Shown here in pieces: positions 1-11,794 of a stretch of 64,000 nt of DNA. The stretch is taken from the NCBI GenBank assembly GCA_004431415.1, contig QPMI01000432.1, positions 372,001 to 436,000 of the forward strand. Reading direction: 5' to 3'. Source of the DNA: Cyanophora paradoxa (Eukaryota; Glaucocystophyceae; Cyanophorales; Cyanophoraceae). The notes beneath the pieces are model-generated. The model worked only from the letters and a program-made list of their open reading frames with translations, was not told the origin of the DNA and did not search any database. Made by a program: the position numbers and the translations under genes. Position 1 is the first letter of the stretch, and the number at the start of each line of letters is the position of its first letter.

Positions 1-3000
1 CTCGCCAGGTTGTCCGCCGCCTCGCCGCCCGTCCAGACGAGGGTCGCGACGAAGACGTCCCCGGGGGTCTCGCGGGCGTTGCCGTACGAGTCGGTGGCGA
101 GGACGAAGTAGGAGGCGTTGACGCCGGCCCGCAGCGAGTCGAGGACGGCGGCGCCGGGGGCGCGCTGGCACGGGCTGACGACGTCGAGGAGGCCGACCTC
201 TTGGGAGCACGTCTCGGCCACGTAGGAGCGGGAGGCGTTCGTCGCGCCGACGACGACGCGCAGCACGAGCGGCGCCCGCGGGGCGACGACGCCATCGATG
301 GCGACGACGAGCTCGTAGGTGCCCTTGATGTTCGCAACGAAGGTCACGACGTAGGGCGATCCCGGGCCGTCGCGCTGCGTCGGGTTGCCCATCGGGAGCG
401 CGACGCCCAGGTTGCTCGACGCGTTCCCGACGAAGGAGGCCGAGTAGGAGTTGTAGGGGCGGAGGTTCCCCGCCGAGTCGCGCACGCGGACCACGAAGCT
501 CGACTCGCGGCCGGCCTCGAGCTCCGCCGCCAGCTCCACGAGCGTCTGCGACGGGTCGACGGGGCCCGCCGTGATGGTGATCGCGAAGGAGGCGACGTCG
601 GCGACGGGCGCGCCGTTGATGGTGACGACGAGGCCGTAGGCGCCGGAGACGGCGCTCCTGTACGTGAAGGTGTAGTTGCCGTCGCCCACGTCCACGATCG
701 GGCCGATCTCGAGGGCCGACGACGACGCCGTGACCACGACCGAGTCACCGCCGGCGCAGCGCGAGTAGTTGCCCGTGTCGAAGGCGCGGACGGCGAGGGT
801 GCGGAGCTGGGTTGCCTCGGTGGAGAAGGGGCCCTCGAGGCGCGAGGCGGCCGCGGAGGTCCGCGCCGCGTCGCCGATGACCGTCACGTTGAGGCCGCGC
901 GCAATGGAGACGCTCGTGCCGTCGGGCGAGGCGCGCCCGACGGGGATGCTGCGGAGGCCCGTCGCCAGGGCGCAGATGGGGTCGCCCGTCTGCAGCGGCG
1001 GGATGAGGACCGAGACGTTGCCGGCGCCCGTGTCCGAGGGCATCGCGTGCGCGTCCAGCAGCCGCGCGCCCGAGTTGGAGATCTGCACGCCCAGCAGTGC
1101 CGCCAGCTGCCGCAGGTAGTTCGTGCGCGTGGCGGCCCCGGCGAGCTGCGCCTGCACGCTCGCGAGGTCCTGCCCCGTCGTGAACGACACGTTGACGGCT
1201 GCCGCGGCGCGTCAGCGAAAGGCGAGGCGCGCACGCGCGCAGTCGGCCGCGTTGGCAAAGCGCACTTTGGAAGGCGCGGGCGAGGACGGTGACGGAGAGC
1301 GTGGCGGTGGCGCTGGCGCCGAGATCGTTCGAGACGGTGAGGTTGAAGAGGTAGCGCCCGCGCGTGTTGAGGTTCGTCAGCTGCAGGGGCGCCCCCGGGA
1401 AGACGGCCCCCGCGGGGAAGTCCGTGAACGTGAGGCCGTCCGCGGAGACCAGCGTGAGGAGGGAGCGGGGCGGCGCCTCCACAAGACCCCACTGCAGCGA
1501 CGTGATGGAGCCCGACGGGTACAGGTTCTGGTCGCGGCTCGCGCTGCCGAGGGTGAGGATCCAGGCCGGCATGTTGACCGTGGCCGCCGTCGCCGAGCCC
1601 GTCGCGTCCGTCGCGTCCACGCTGAAGAAGGCCCCGTCGCCCGCCGCCGTCGGCGCGATCACCGGGAGCGGCGGCAGCACGACTGCGGAGCGGGGCGCGT
1701 GAGGAGGGGCGGCGGCCAACGCAATGCAAAGCGAACGGCTGCCGCGGCGCACCGCGGGCGACGGTGACGAGGAACGGGCTGCCGGGCACGGCCACCCCGT
1801 TCACGAGGACGCTGACTTGGGCGGTGTAGCCGGCGAAGGACTTGATGTTCTGGGGCGTGTAGGAGACCTGCCAGAGTCCCTGCGCCGACTCGGCGACGGC
1901 GGGCGCCGCGGCGGTCGTCCCCACGAGGCTCGGCACGAAGGCGTCCGTGGGGCCGACGACCACCGAGGCCGTCACCGCGCTGGCGAGGGCGCCCTGCGTG
2001 CGGCGCCGCCGCGTGAGGCCGGGGCGAGAGACATCGGCGGCGGGCGCGGGGCGAGCGAACCGTGTCGCAGGCGAAGAAGAAGAGGTCGCGGGTCTGGACG
2101 GTGAAGGAGGCCGCCTGGCCGACCGTCGCCGCCGACAGGCCCGTCCCCGACACGACCGTGTGCGCGGGCACGGCCCGGCCCCGGACGATGTTCATCGCGA
2201 GGGGCGCCCCCGAGATGGGCCCCCGCCCGTCGACGGTGAGGGAGAAGTTGTACTGCTGGAAGGCCGTGAGGTTGAACTCGACGTCCCAGAGGTTGCCGCC
2301 GAGGGGCCGCTGGACGAACGAGGCCGCCTCGGGGACGGTGGAGACGTTGAGGACGGGGGCGCCCGAGACGACGGGGTTCTTGAATGCGTCGAAGAGGGCC
2401 ACCTGCACGTTCACCTTCAGGCTGTCCGACACCGCCCACCGGATCTCGCTCTGCCCCGCGTCGCTCGCCGCTGCAGCCCCGCCCGCGCCCGTCAGCAACG
2501 GAGTCGGCGGCGGCGTCGGCAAGGAAAAAGAATGGTGTCGCACCGTGGACGACGGTGACGTTGAACGGGGAGCCGGCGATGTGGCGGCCCTTGCCGCCCA
2601 GCGTGACGACGGAGAGGCGGTACGCGCCGGCGACGACGGCCGACCACGCGCCCACGTACGTCCCGTTGAGCGCGTCCGTGACGGTGACCGGCGCGGCGCG
2701 GGGGCCCTCGAGGGTCGCCCCGAAGACCTCCCCGCCCACGCCCACCGGGCTCCCCGCCGCGTCGGTCGCCTGCATGACGAACTGGGCGGGAACGCCGGCC
2801 GTGCCGTTGGCCGTGCCGGCGCCCCACGCGATGGCCCCGCCCAGCCCGTAGACCTCGCCGTCGGAGGCGAGGGCCGAGAGGCGCTGGGCGCCGGGCAGCG
2901 GGGCCGCGAGGAAGGGCCCCGCGGCGGCGGCGGCGAGGCCGAGGAGGCCGGCCGAGCCGTCGGAGAGGACGTAGGACATGAAGACGGCCTTGTTCTTCAC

Positions 3001-4443
3001 GTCCAGCGACTGCACGTAGAGGTACTTCGAGCTCGACGGCAGCACGCCCGACTGGGCGCCCCACGGCGCGAGCGCCCCCGTCGCCATGTCGAACTGCGCC
3101 GCCTCAGACAGAGCAGGCGGAGCCGGGGCGGGGCGTGGCGGGGCGGGGCGGGCGCGGACGGTGCGGAGGGCGTGGGAGTCGTCGGCGCGGTCGTCGACGC
3201 CGGCGATGAGGAGGCCGGCCTCGTAGTCGAACATTAGGGACGAGATGCGCACCGTCGAGCCGGCCGCCACGGCCCGCGCCGTGCAGGCCGCCGCCGGGGC
3301 GCCGGGGGCCGCCAGCGGGCAGCGCAGGACGGCGCGCGCCGGGCGCTCGGCGACGAAGAAGAAGGCGTCGGCGAGGGGGTCCATGGCGCAGACGCCCAGC
3401 GCGACGGCGGCGGCCGAGGTGGCGGGGGCCGTCGCGGCCGGCGCGGCGTACGCCCCGTCGGAGAGGGAGACGCGGACGACGCAGTGGGCCGAGACGGGGC
3501 AGCGCCCGCCCGAGTCGTCCGTGATGAGCGCCGCCAGCGCGCGCTGGTGCGGGTACACCACGGCGCAGGCGCGGCGGACCCAGGGCACGGCCGGCAGGCT
3601 CGCCAGGACGGAGCCAGAGGCGGTGGAGAGGACGCGGATGCCCCGCGCCGTGTCGCCCGTGACGAGCGTCCGGTTCGCGAAGCCGCGGGCCGTCGTCCCG
3701 AGGGAGAGGGGCTGCCCGGCGAGGCTCGAGATCGGGCTTGTGGCGGCCGTCGTGCGGCTGACCGCCACCCAGCTCGCCCCGTCGGGGCCCGCCCCCGCCT
3801 CCAGCACGCCCCACGCCACGTTGCTCGCGTACTCCGCCGGCGCCGCCGCCTGCAGCAGCCGCCGGCCCGCCGCCGCCGCCGCCGCCGGCGGCGGCGCGGG
3901 GCGCTCCCCAGCGGGGGCGTCCGAGGCGGCGCGGGGCGGTGCCGGCGGCTCGAGGAGGAGGGCGACGGTCGCTGTGTGGACCACCGCGGCGTTCAGCGCG
4001 GGGTCCGCCGCCGCCACCTCGAACTCATCTCCTTCCTTTCGCTCCTCTTTGCGAGGACGATCGGCGGCGCCCTGCGCCGCGCCCTCGCTCTCCGCCTCGA
4101 AGACGACGGAGAAGGACGGGAGGGTGGCCGGCGCCGCGGCCACGGGCTGGTCTTCCCGCCGGCCGTCCGGGTGCACGGGATAGATGCGCCCCCGCGCCGG
4201 GAGCCTCTGCAGGACGGCCACGAGGCCGCTGCAGTCCTCCCGGCCGCAGGGGAGCCTGACCGCCGCAGACTCGCCCTCGCGCACGCGCAGTAGCCAGATC
4301 CCATCCTGCGCTGCCTCCACATGACTTCTTTCAGGCCCGACCTCGCCCAGTGCGCCGCAGGCCCTCAACGCTGCGGTCAGGGTCACGCTCTCTGAAGGAG
4401 TTCCCGGCGGCGCGCTCCACCGAATCGGGGGCACCTGCACCAC
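1..4443 (-). CDS. Large extracellular filamin-repeat protein, partial
   Basis: Multi-exon gene whose 3' part runs off the left edge. The frame is open from about 1203 to base 1. Further exons lie near 1684-1264, 2000-1752, 2493-2050 and 4443-2541, the last with one small internal intron near 3115. The protein carries repeated immunoglobulin-like filamin/ABP280-type repeats, seen as recurring blocks 'NGTY..AW....AGAYRLSV' and 'GSPFNVTV' or 'GSPFLVTV', each followed by an exon end. A further Ig/PKD-like stretch lies near 1300-1680. An RRLLQ motif after a Pro/Ala-rich stretch near 3850 resembles processing sites of algal secreted proteins. There are many N-x-S/T sites and few Lys, which fits a cell-surface or secreted role. 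The true start is not certain: an acceptor-like CAG sits just upstream of the 4443 ATG region, so an earlier exon is likely. The family call is firm at the repeat level; function is unknown. Confidence 0.6.
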
Positions 4444-5403
4444 ACAGGATACATAATATGAAGACTAAAGGTGGGTTGAAGTGTTGCTGTAAACCCGAGA
4501 AGCGTCGGCGCCGATCTGGGGCGCGTGAGGGTGGGAGGGTTGGCGTGAGGAACGGGCGGGCTTACACGCGGCGCCTCTGCTCTCGCCAGGCATTGCGCCT
4601 GCTCGCAGAGCACTAGGACGCCGCAGCGCCTGTCGGACGTAAGTGGGGAAGTCCAACGCGAGGTTGCCACGGCTAGCGCACCGGATCTGAGAGGCGCCAC
4701 CTTTGCTAATATGCTTAGCTATGTTCAATGATGCAAAACCGTGCTAATCAGCCGAAGCTATCGCTTTCGGAGCACTCTGATTGAAGTTGCTCGGCGCTAC
4801 CAGCTGGTGTCCGTGGCGCGGTTGGTGTCACAAGGGTGCCTCGAAGCAGCTTGATAATAGCTAACAAAGCCAACCAGACCGACCCAAACTGATCGGAGGC
4901 CGGCTTCGACTGCCACGAGGCAAGGTTCCAGTGCGCACGAAGCGAACTCTACCCGGCTTGGCGGCTGGTGACCGCTGGTCTGCTGCCGCTGGCCGGAGTC
5001 TGGTCAAATGTTGGAAGCTTCCTTGCTCAAGCTGCTCGCTTCTCTCGCGCCCCCGCGCTCCCGCGATCCCGCGCGGCGGTTCATTTCTCCGAGGCTCTGC
5101 GCGCGTCGGCGGCCTGGCTTCCGCTTTCGAGCTCCGCTCTCTGAAAAGCGCGCAATGCAATTGAGCTGTCGGGTCGAGAACCCCGCCACGGGGCTTTTGG
5201 CCGGACCCGCCTTCAAATTTGATCTCGCGGGCTCAGTCCGACGGTCAGGGGGTGCCCCCGCTTAGCGGCTGACACAGTGCGAAGTGTTCCATGAGGCTCG
5301 TTTAGTCCGCTGAAATGAGCTCGTGCGCCGGCGCGCTTGGCTTCCATTGAGCTCGACCGGCTCCTTTACCCCCACAGTACATAGCCACTGGGCCAGCTGA
5401 AGG
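4444..5403. other. Intergenic, no gene seen
   Basis: About 960 bases between the 5' end of the filamin-repeat gene and the sepiapterin reductase start. Both genes point away from here, so it should hold two promoters, and possibly an unseen first exon of the left gene. I see no convincing exon, RNA gene or repeat. Confidence 0.4.
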
Positions 5404-6568
5404 ATGCGCAGCCTCGCAGTCATCACCGGCGGCTCCCAGGGGTTCGGCAGGGCGTTCGCAGCTGAGCTCGCACGGGCGGTGCCCGCGACGGACTTTGCGC
5501 TGCTCGCCCGCAATGCGGCGGGCATGCGCGAGACCGAGGCAGAGATCAAGGCCGCCTCGCCCAGCTCGGCTGTTCACATCTTCCCCATTGATCTAGGCGA
5601 CCTCAGCACGCTCGAGGCGAAGTACGAGGACGTCCTGAGCAAGGTGCGCGTTGGTGGATCCGCACGAGAGTGCGGCGCTCGATCGCATGCGCCGCCGCGC
5701 GCGAGAGTCTGCAGCAACCCCTGGATGCAGTGAACTAGCCGCAGCTTTAGCCTCACGCCCCGCGCGCGGGACCCGGGCCAAGTTCATGATTGCTCCGCTC
5801 GCGCGCAGCTCGATCCGACGCCCTACTCCCGGGCGATCCTGCTCAACAATGCCGGCATCATCGGCGACCAAGTGCGCGCGCGCGCCGCTTGCGGCCCGCG
5901 CTCGCCCCCTGCGCCTCCAGCTGGGCGCTGTACATGTCGAGATCTGATCCGACCCCGCACAGGTCAACGTGCGGGACTACAAGCTCGCCACGCTGCGCGC
6001 GAACATCGATCTCAGCGTCACGTCGATGACCTACGTGACCGCGCGCTTCCTGGCCAAATTCGCCCCGCTGCCGCCGGCGCCGGCCCGCAAGGTCGTCGTC
6101 GTGCACGTCTCCTCCCTGGCCGCCCTGCAGCCGTTCGGCAGCTGGGGGCAGTACTGCACCGGCCGCGCCGCCCGCGACATGCTGCACAGGGCTGTCGCCT
6201 CTGAGGAGGTGCGCCGGCGCCCGCGCGAAGGAAAGCCAACCCCCCCCCGCCGAGCTGACGGGCCCGGCGCCGGCCGCGCAGAAAGACGCAGGGACGAGCG
6301 TGCGGACGCTGAACTACGCGCCGGGCCCCATGGACACGGCGATGACCCGCGCGGTGCGGGAGTCGGACGTGCCCCTCCAGAAAGTCTTCAAGGACATGCA
6401 CGAGAAGGTCCGAAGTCGACCCCCCGGCAACGGATCTGCTTTAAATCTCACGCCGGGGCGCCGTAGGGCCAGATGGTGGACCCGTACGCCTCGGCCAAGA
6501 AGCTGGTGGGGCTCGTCGAGAAGGACGAGTTCGAATCCGGGGCCCACCTCGACTACTTCGACGTTTAG
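5404..6568 (+). CDS. SPR: Sepiapterin reductase (SDR family)
   Basis: Five exons with continuous phase: 5404-5643, 5809-5871, 5963-6208, 6282-6407, 6467-6568, giving 258 residues (animal enzyme about 261). Sepiapterin reductase makes tetrahydrobiopterin with NADPH in the cytosol. The N-terminus has the SDR cofactor motif TGGSQGFG. NNAG follows near residue 94, then VSSLAALQPFGSW and NYAPGPMDT. The C-terminus KDEFESGAHLDYFDV is close to the animal SPR C-terminus. The active-site Tyr (about 165) is present in QYCTGRAARDML, but the Lys of the usual YxxxK is Arg (about 169). Introns 2 and 4 are short and GTGCGC-like; intron 3 has a CTGAC branch motif. The start is the only in-frame ATG before the nucleotide-binding motif. 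The family assignment is strong; activity with the K-to-R change is untested. Confidence 0.9.
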
Positions 6569-6710
6569 GAGTAGCGTAGCGCAGGCGTGCAGTTTAAAGA
6601 GGACTCAATGAATTACGGCAAGCAGGTTGCAGACCGCAACCGACGCGCAGACAGAGAGAGCGGGCGGGCCCGGAACCCAGACAGCTCCAGAGAGCTCGAG
6701 CTCAGGCGGC

Positions 6711-8592
6711 TCAGAAGGAGACCGAGATGGTCTTGGTCTGGAAGGGCCGGGTGGCGGAGGGGCCGCCCTTCTTGGCGTTGGGCGCGTCCGGCATGACCTC
6801 GTACTGGAAGATGCTCCCGTACTCCTCCTGCGGGGGCGAACGGTCAGCCGAACGGCGTGGCGGGAGCGGGCGCAGAGGAAAACGTTTAGCACCATGCATG
6901 CGCGGATCTTGTCGGCCGTGTCGCGGATGAGGACCTTCTTGCCAGCCTGCGCGACACCGGTCAGCGCGGCTGGATGCGGCTGGGCCGCCTGGGCGGGCGC
7001 GGGGGGTACCTTGATGAGATCGCGCGCGATGAGAAGCTTTTGGGACTCTTCGATGATGGGGACGGGGCAGTTGGCCTTGTAAGCGACGTCCTCGAACTCG
7101 TACACGTCCAGGTTCTGCGAACGAAGGGCCTCAGAGGAGGGCGGAGTGGGGCGGGGCGGCGGGCAGGGCGGGGCGGCGGACGCGGCACCTTCTTGAGGAG
7201 CTCCTCGACCATGATCTTGCGGTGCAGGTTGTTGTACTCGTCCGTGGCGTTCGAGATGAGCGGCTTGATCCCCACGGACTCGGCGTACTGGGCCAGCGCG
7301 CGGTTGTCGCGGGGGAAGCAGGGCCCTCCGTAGCCGTAACCGGGCCGCAGGTACTTGTTGCCCACACGCGTGTCCGCCCCGATAGCCTGCGCAGCGCCGC
7401 GGCGTAAGTCTAAAAAAGGGAAGAAGAAAGAAAGGGAAGGAATGCCGGGCGCGCGTGCCTGCAGGATGTCGTACTTGTTGGCGCCGGGCGTGCGGTCGGC
7501 GATGTCGCCGATGTAGTTGGCGTAGCTGATCTTCGTCGTCACGAAGCAGTTCAGCGAGATCTTGCAGATCTCAGCGGAGGAGGCGCTCATGCTGCCCGGG
7601 CGTGAGCAACGACGGCGCTGCGCGGCCGCGCACCCTCCCGGCCCCCGGCACTCCAAGCTGCGAGCGAGCGAGCGCACCGGGCGACGCGCGGCTGGTTGTC
7701 GCACATCTCGAGGTAGATCTTCTCGAGCACGTCGCCGGCGTCCTTGGAGCCCTCGCCGATGAGGACCATGTCGGGGTTCAGGAACGTCTGGATGATCTCG
7801 CCCTGCCGCCCCAGCCCGGTTGGGCCCGCCCGGGCGCGAGAAGGGGAGCGGCGCATTCACCTGGGCAATGAACTCCGGGTTGTAGGAGAGCGAGGTGTTC
7901 ACGCAGTCGCGGAGCGCGAACTTGCCGACTTCGTTGATGTAGCCGGGCAGGACGGTGCAGCCGATGACCACGTGCTTGTTCTGCACCTTGCGGGCGTTGA
8001 TGTCCGAAAGGATGCGCTGCGGAGGTCCCCGGTAAGCGGCCGGGGACCGCGAGGGACGCGCATGCGGCCAATAGCCCTGGCGTCACGTGCACTAGCTACG
8101 GCCCGCGCCTCCGAGCGGCGCGCGGCGCGCGCGGCGCGGCGGCCAACGCACAGTGAGGGTCGAGTGGTCGTAGAAGCGGTCGCCGCCAGAGTTCGGCGTG
8201 GCGCAGAAGATCATCAGGATGTCAGAGAACGCGATGGCCTCGTCCATGCTGGTGGTCGCGCGGAAGTTCTTGCCTGCGGGGCCGGTCAGTTAGCCACGAC
8301 GAATGGCAGCTCAGGCGCCACGCGGCGCGGCCGGGCGCGGGATCAACGCACTAGCCTGCAGGAACTCCTCCACAAACGGCTCGGGCGAGCGCAGCGTCTT
8401 CTTGTTGATTGCGTCCACATAAGAAGGGAACACATCGACACCGAGCACCTCGTAGCCCGCGCGGTCGAGGCTCAGCGCCACGCAGATGCCGAGGCTGCGC
8501 GGGGCAGTTGGGCGAGGAAGCGGCGCGGCTTCGCCTGCTGCGAAAACGGCTCACCGGCCCACACCGATGACGGAGATCTTGCCCTTGGACAT
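6711..8592 (-). CDS. UGD: UDP-glucose 6-dehydrogenase, short type
   Basis: Ten exons (8555-8592, 8352-8494, 8152-8273, 7861-8016, 7678-7802, 7459-7591, 7189-7386, 7010-7114, 6893-6946, 6711-6827) give 396 residues in one frame. The enzyme oxidises UDP-glucose twice with NAD+ to UDP-glucuronate for wall and glycan polymers. The N-terminal Rossmann motif is GVGRLG at residues 10-15. GCTVLPG and LSYNPEFI mark the NAD domain. The catalytic Cys is about residue 262 in GYGGPCFPRDN, and the C-terminal UDP-binding domain follows. Its length matches bacterial Ugd (about 390) rather than animal UGDH (about 490). Intron 6 (7387-7458, 72 nt) is GC-AG, frame-preserving and stop-free, so its retention would add 24 residues. 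The start lies 79 bp from the divergent Kazal gene. A related nucleotide-sugar dehydrogenase substrate cannot be excluded. Confidence 0.88.
8024..8048. other. 9-bp hairpin in UGD intron 3
   Basis: GGTCCCCGG (8024-8032) and its exact complement CCGGGGACC (8040-8048) face each other across a 7-base loop near the acceptor side of the third UGD intron. It may bring branch point and acceptor together, or be chance in GC-rich DNA. Confidence 0.35.
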
Positions 8593-8671
8593 GGTGCTTC
8601 GGTTTGGCGCGAGGAGGCTCGTGAACTTGCTTGCGAACGAAGTGTCGGGGTACATTCCTCTAAACCTCAGG
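8593..8671. promoter_or_regulatory. Shared divergent promoter, UGD / Kazal gene
   Basis: Only 79 bases separate the start codons of two genes on opposite strands, so 5' UTRs and promoters must overlap or be very short. No TATA box is obvious. The role is inferred from geometry only. Confidence 0.45.
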
Positions 8672-9428
8672 ATGCGTGGCGCTCTCCTCCTTGCCCTCGG
8701 TGTCGCGGGTGCGTCCCGAATCGGCACTCAACAGCAGTTTTCCTCGTCGACCGCACTGACTCCGCCCGCGCTGCAGCGGTCCTCTTCGCGCTGGCAGGTG
8801 AGGCTCCCTGCCAGCTGCTGGGGTTTGGAATGCCGGGGATCGGAACGGGATGCAGTACTAGCTTCTCTAGACGCATGCCGCCCGAGCCCCGCCGTTGCCG
8901 TGCCTCGAAAGCTAGCGCCTAGCTCTGCGACGCGCAGAGGCCACTTGCGTCTGCCCTGCGGTCTACGATCCTGTGTGCGGCGACGACGGCCACACGGTTT
9001 GCCCCGGCACTCACTGGGGCCGTCCTGGCGCCCCCATGGCCAGTCTGACGGCCCGTGTCGGATGCAGTACGGGAACCGCTGCCGGGCTACTTGTGCCGGC
9101 GTTAAGATTCTATACGACGGCCCTTGCGAGGCGTCCCAGGGAGACAAAGCGAAGACCGGGCGGACCCTGCGTGCGTGCCTGATGCCCGCGCTACCAAATG
9201 TTGTGTTTGTGTTAAGACTCCCCCGCACAGTGAACGAGGATCGCCCCAGCTGCATATGCACACGCCAGTACGCCCCTGTCTGTGGCGAGGACGGCCACAC
9301 GGTCAGCCTCGCGCTGCTCCCCGCTTTGTTTGCAATGTGCTTACTGCCGGGCGGCGCAGTACGGCAATAGCTGCCAGGCACAGTGTTCAAAGGTCGAAGT
9401 GCAGCATCAAGGGGCATGCAAGAAGTGA
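8672..9428 (+). CDS. Secreted two-domain Kazal-type protease inhibitor
   Basis: Six exons (8672-8708, 8777-8797, 8938-8996, 9068-9170, 9231-9301, 9360-9428) give 119 residues. Exons 1-2 encode a signal peptide, MRGALLLALGVAAVLFALA, with exon 2 only 21 nt. Two Kazal domains follow, each with the C-x-C-P/T...Y-x-PVCG-D/E-DGHT-YGN-C pattern, the second ending near the C-terminus in GACKK. Kazal proteins are secreted inhibitors of serine proteases; the reactive-site region is the loop just before the conserved VCG. In both domains the intron falls at exactly the same place, after the codon for Thr in DGHT and before YGN, which points to an exon-pair duplication. The target protease is unknown. 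The fit of all six phases makes the model firm. Confidence 0.85.
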
Positions 9429-9819
9429 GCGGGCGCTCGGGATCTCGAACACCCTCTGTCACCCTGTACAGATAGATAGCCTTGTGTTATTTTTGTGCAT
9501 CAGATTAATTCGGCCCCCGCCAGCTCAGTCGCACCCTTCCCCTGGCGTCTCTGACCCAGTCCCGCCCTCAATGCAAAGTAACTTGCAAATCAATTATGCG
9601 TTGAAAATCTGTGGAAACAGAAAGAGCGCTGAAACAGGTATCGCTGCTGACTAGCAGCGAGCAAAATCACGAGGAGAAGCGCCGGAAAGGAACGGGAGGG
9701 GCGCTTCGGACGGGGAGGGGGAAGAAAGAGATCGATACACCAGCATCGCAGGACCGCGAGGCCGGAAACTGCACTGTGACCTACAAGGATCGTCTACATC
9801 TCCTAAAAGCAGGAGCTGT
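9429..9819. other. Convergent 3' UTR region
   Basis: About 390 bases between the stop codons of the Kazal gene (+) and atpC (-). It holds the two 3' UTRs; the sequence is more AT-rich around 9480-9620. No additional gene is supported. Confidence 0.45.
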
Positions 9820-11357
<1,538 letters not shown>

Positions 11358-11794
11358 GGTGCTGGCCTACGGACGAGCTGCTTTGGCGAGCGAACGGTTT
11401 GTGGTGGTACCCCCACTGCTCGGTCGTACCCCGGCCGCAGGACTGTCACGACTGTGCGGACTGACAGGCGAGCAGTTCGTCCTTTGCGGCGCTTGCACTG
11501 TTCTTCTGTGCACGTGCGCTATGCGAGACTGCGCTTGCGCTATACTGCGCACTCGCTTCTGGCCGCAGCCGTTATTTTAACTGCCGCCGGCGCCGACGTG
11601 GCGGCTTGCACGCGCGCAGCACGCATCGCATCGTTCTTGCTATTTACATCAAAGAGTGCACGCTCGCCGCGTCACGCGCGTCGGCCAGAGGCCTCGTCAA
11701 TATCGGTGAATTACGCTGCGGTGAATTACGTACAGTACACGGCCCGCCCGGCGGTGCCCTCAGAGCCTGGACATTGGGAGGACTAGAGCGGCGG
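11358..11794. other. Intergenic spacer upstream of atpC
   Basis: About 440 bases between the atpC start and the probable 3' end of the next minus-strand gene. It should contain the atpC promoter and a 3' UTR. Nothing specific was recognised; several GCGC/CGTG-type short palindromes occur. Confidence 0.35.

Noticed and set aside
201-1292. Long open frames on the strand opposite to the filamin gene and many others
   Set aside because: High GC and few stop codons create long antisense frames; they lack family motifs and splice structure, while the opposite strand has clear domains.
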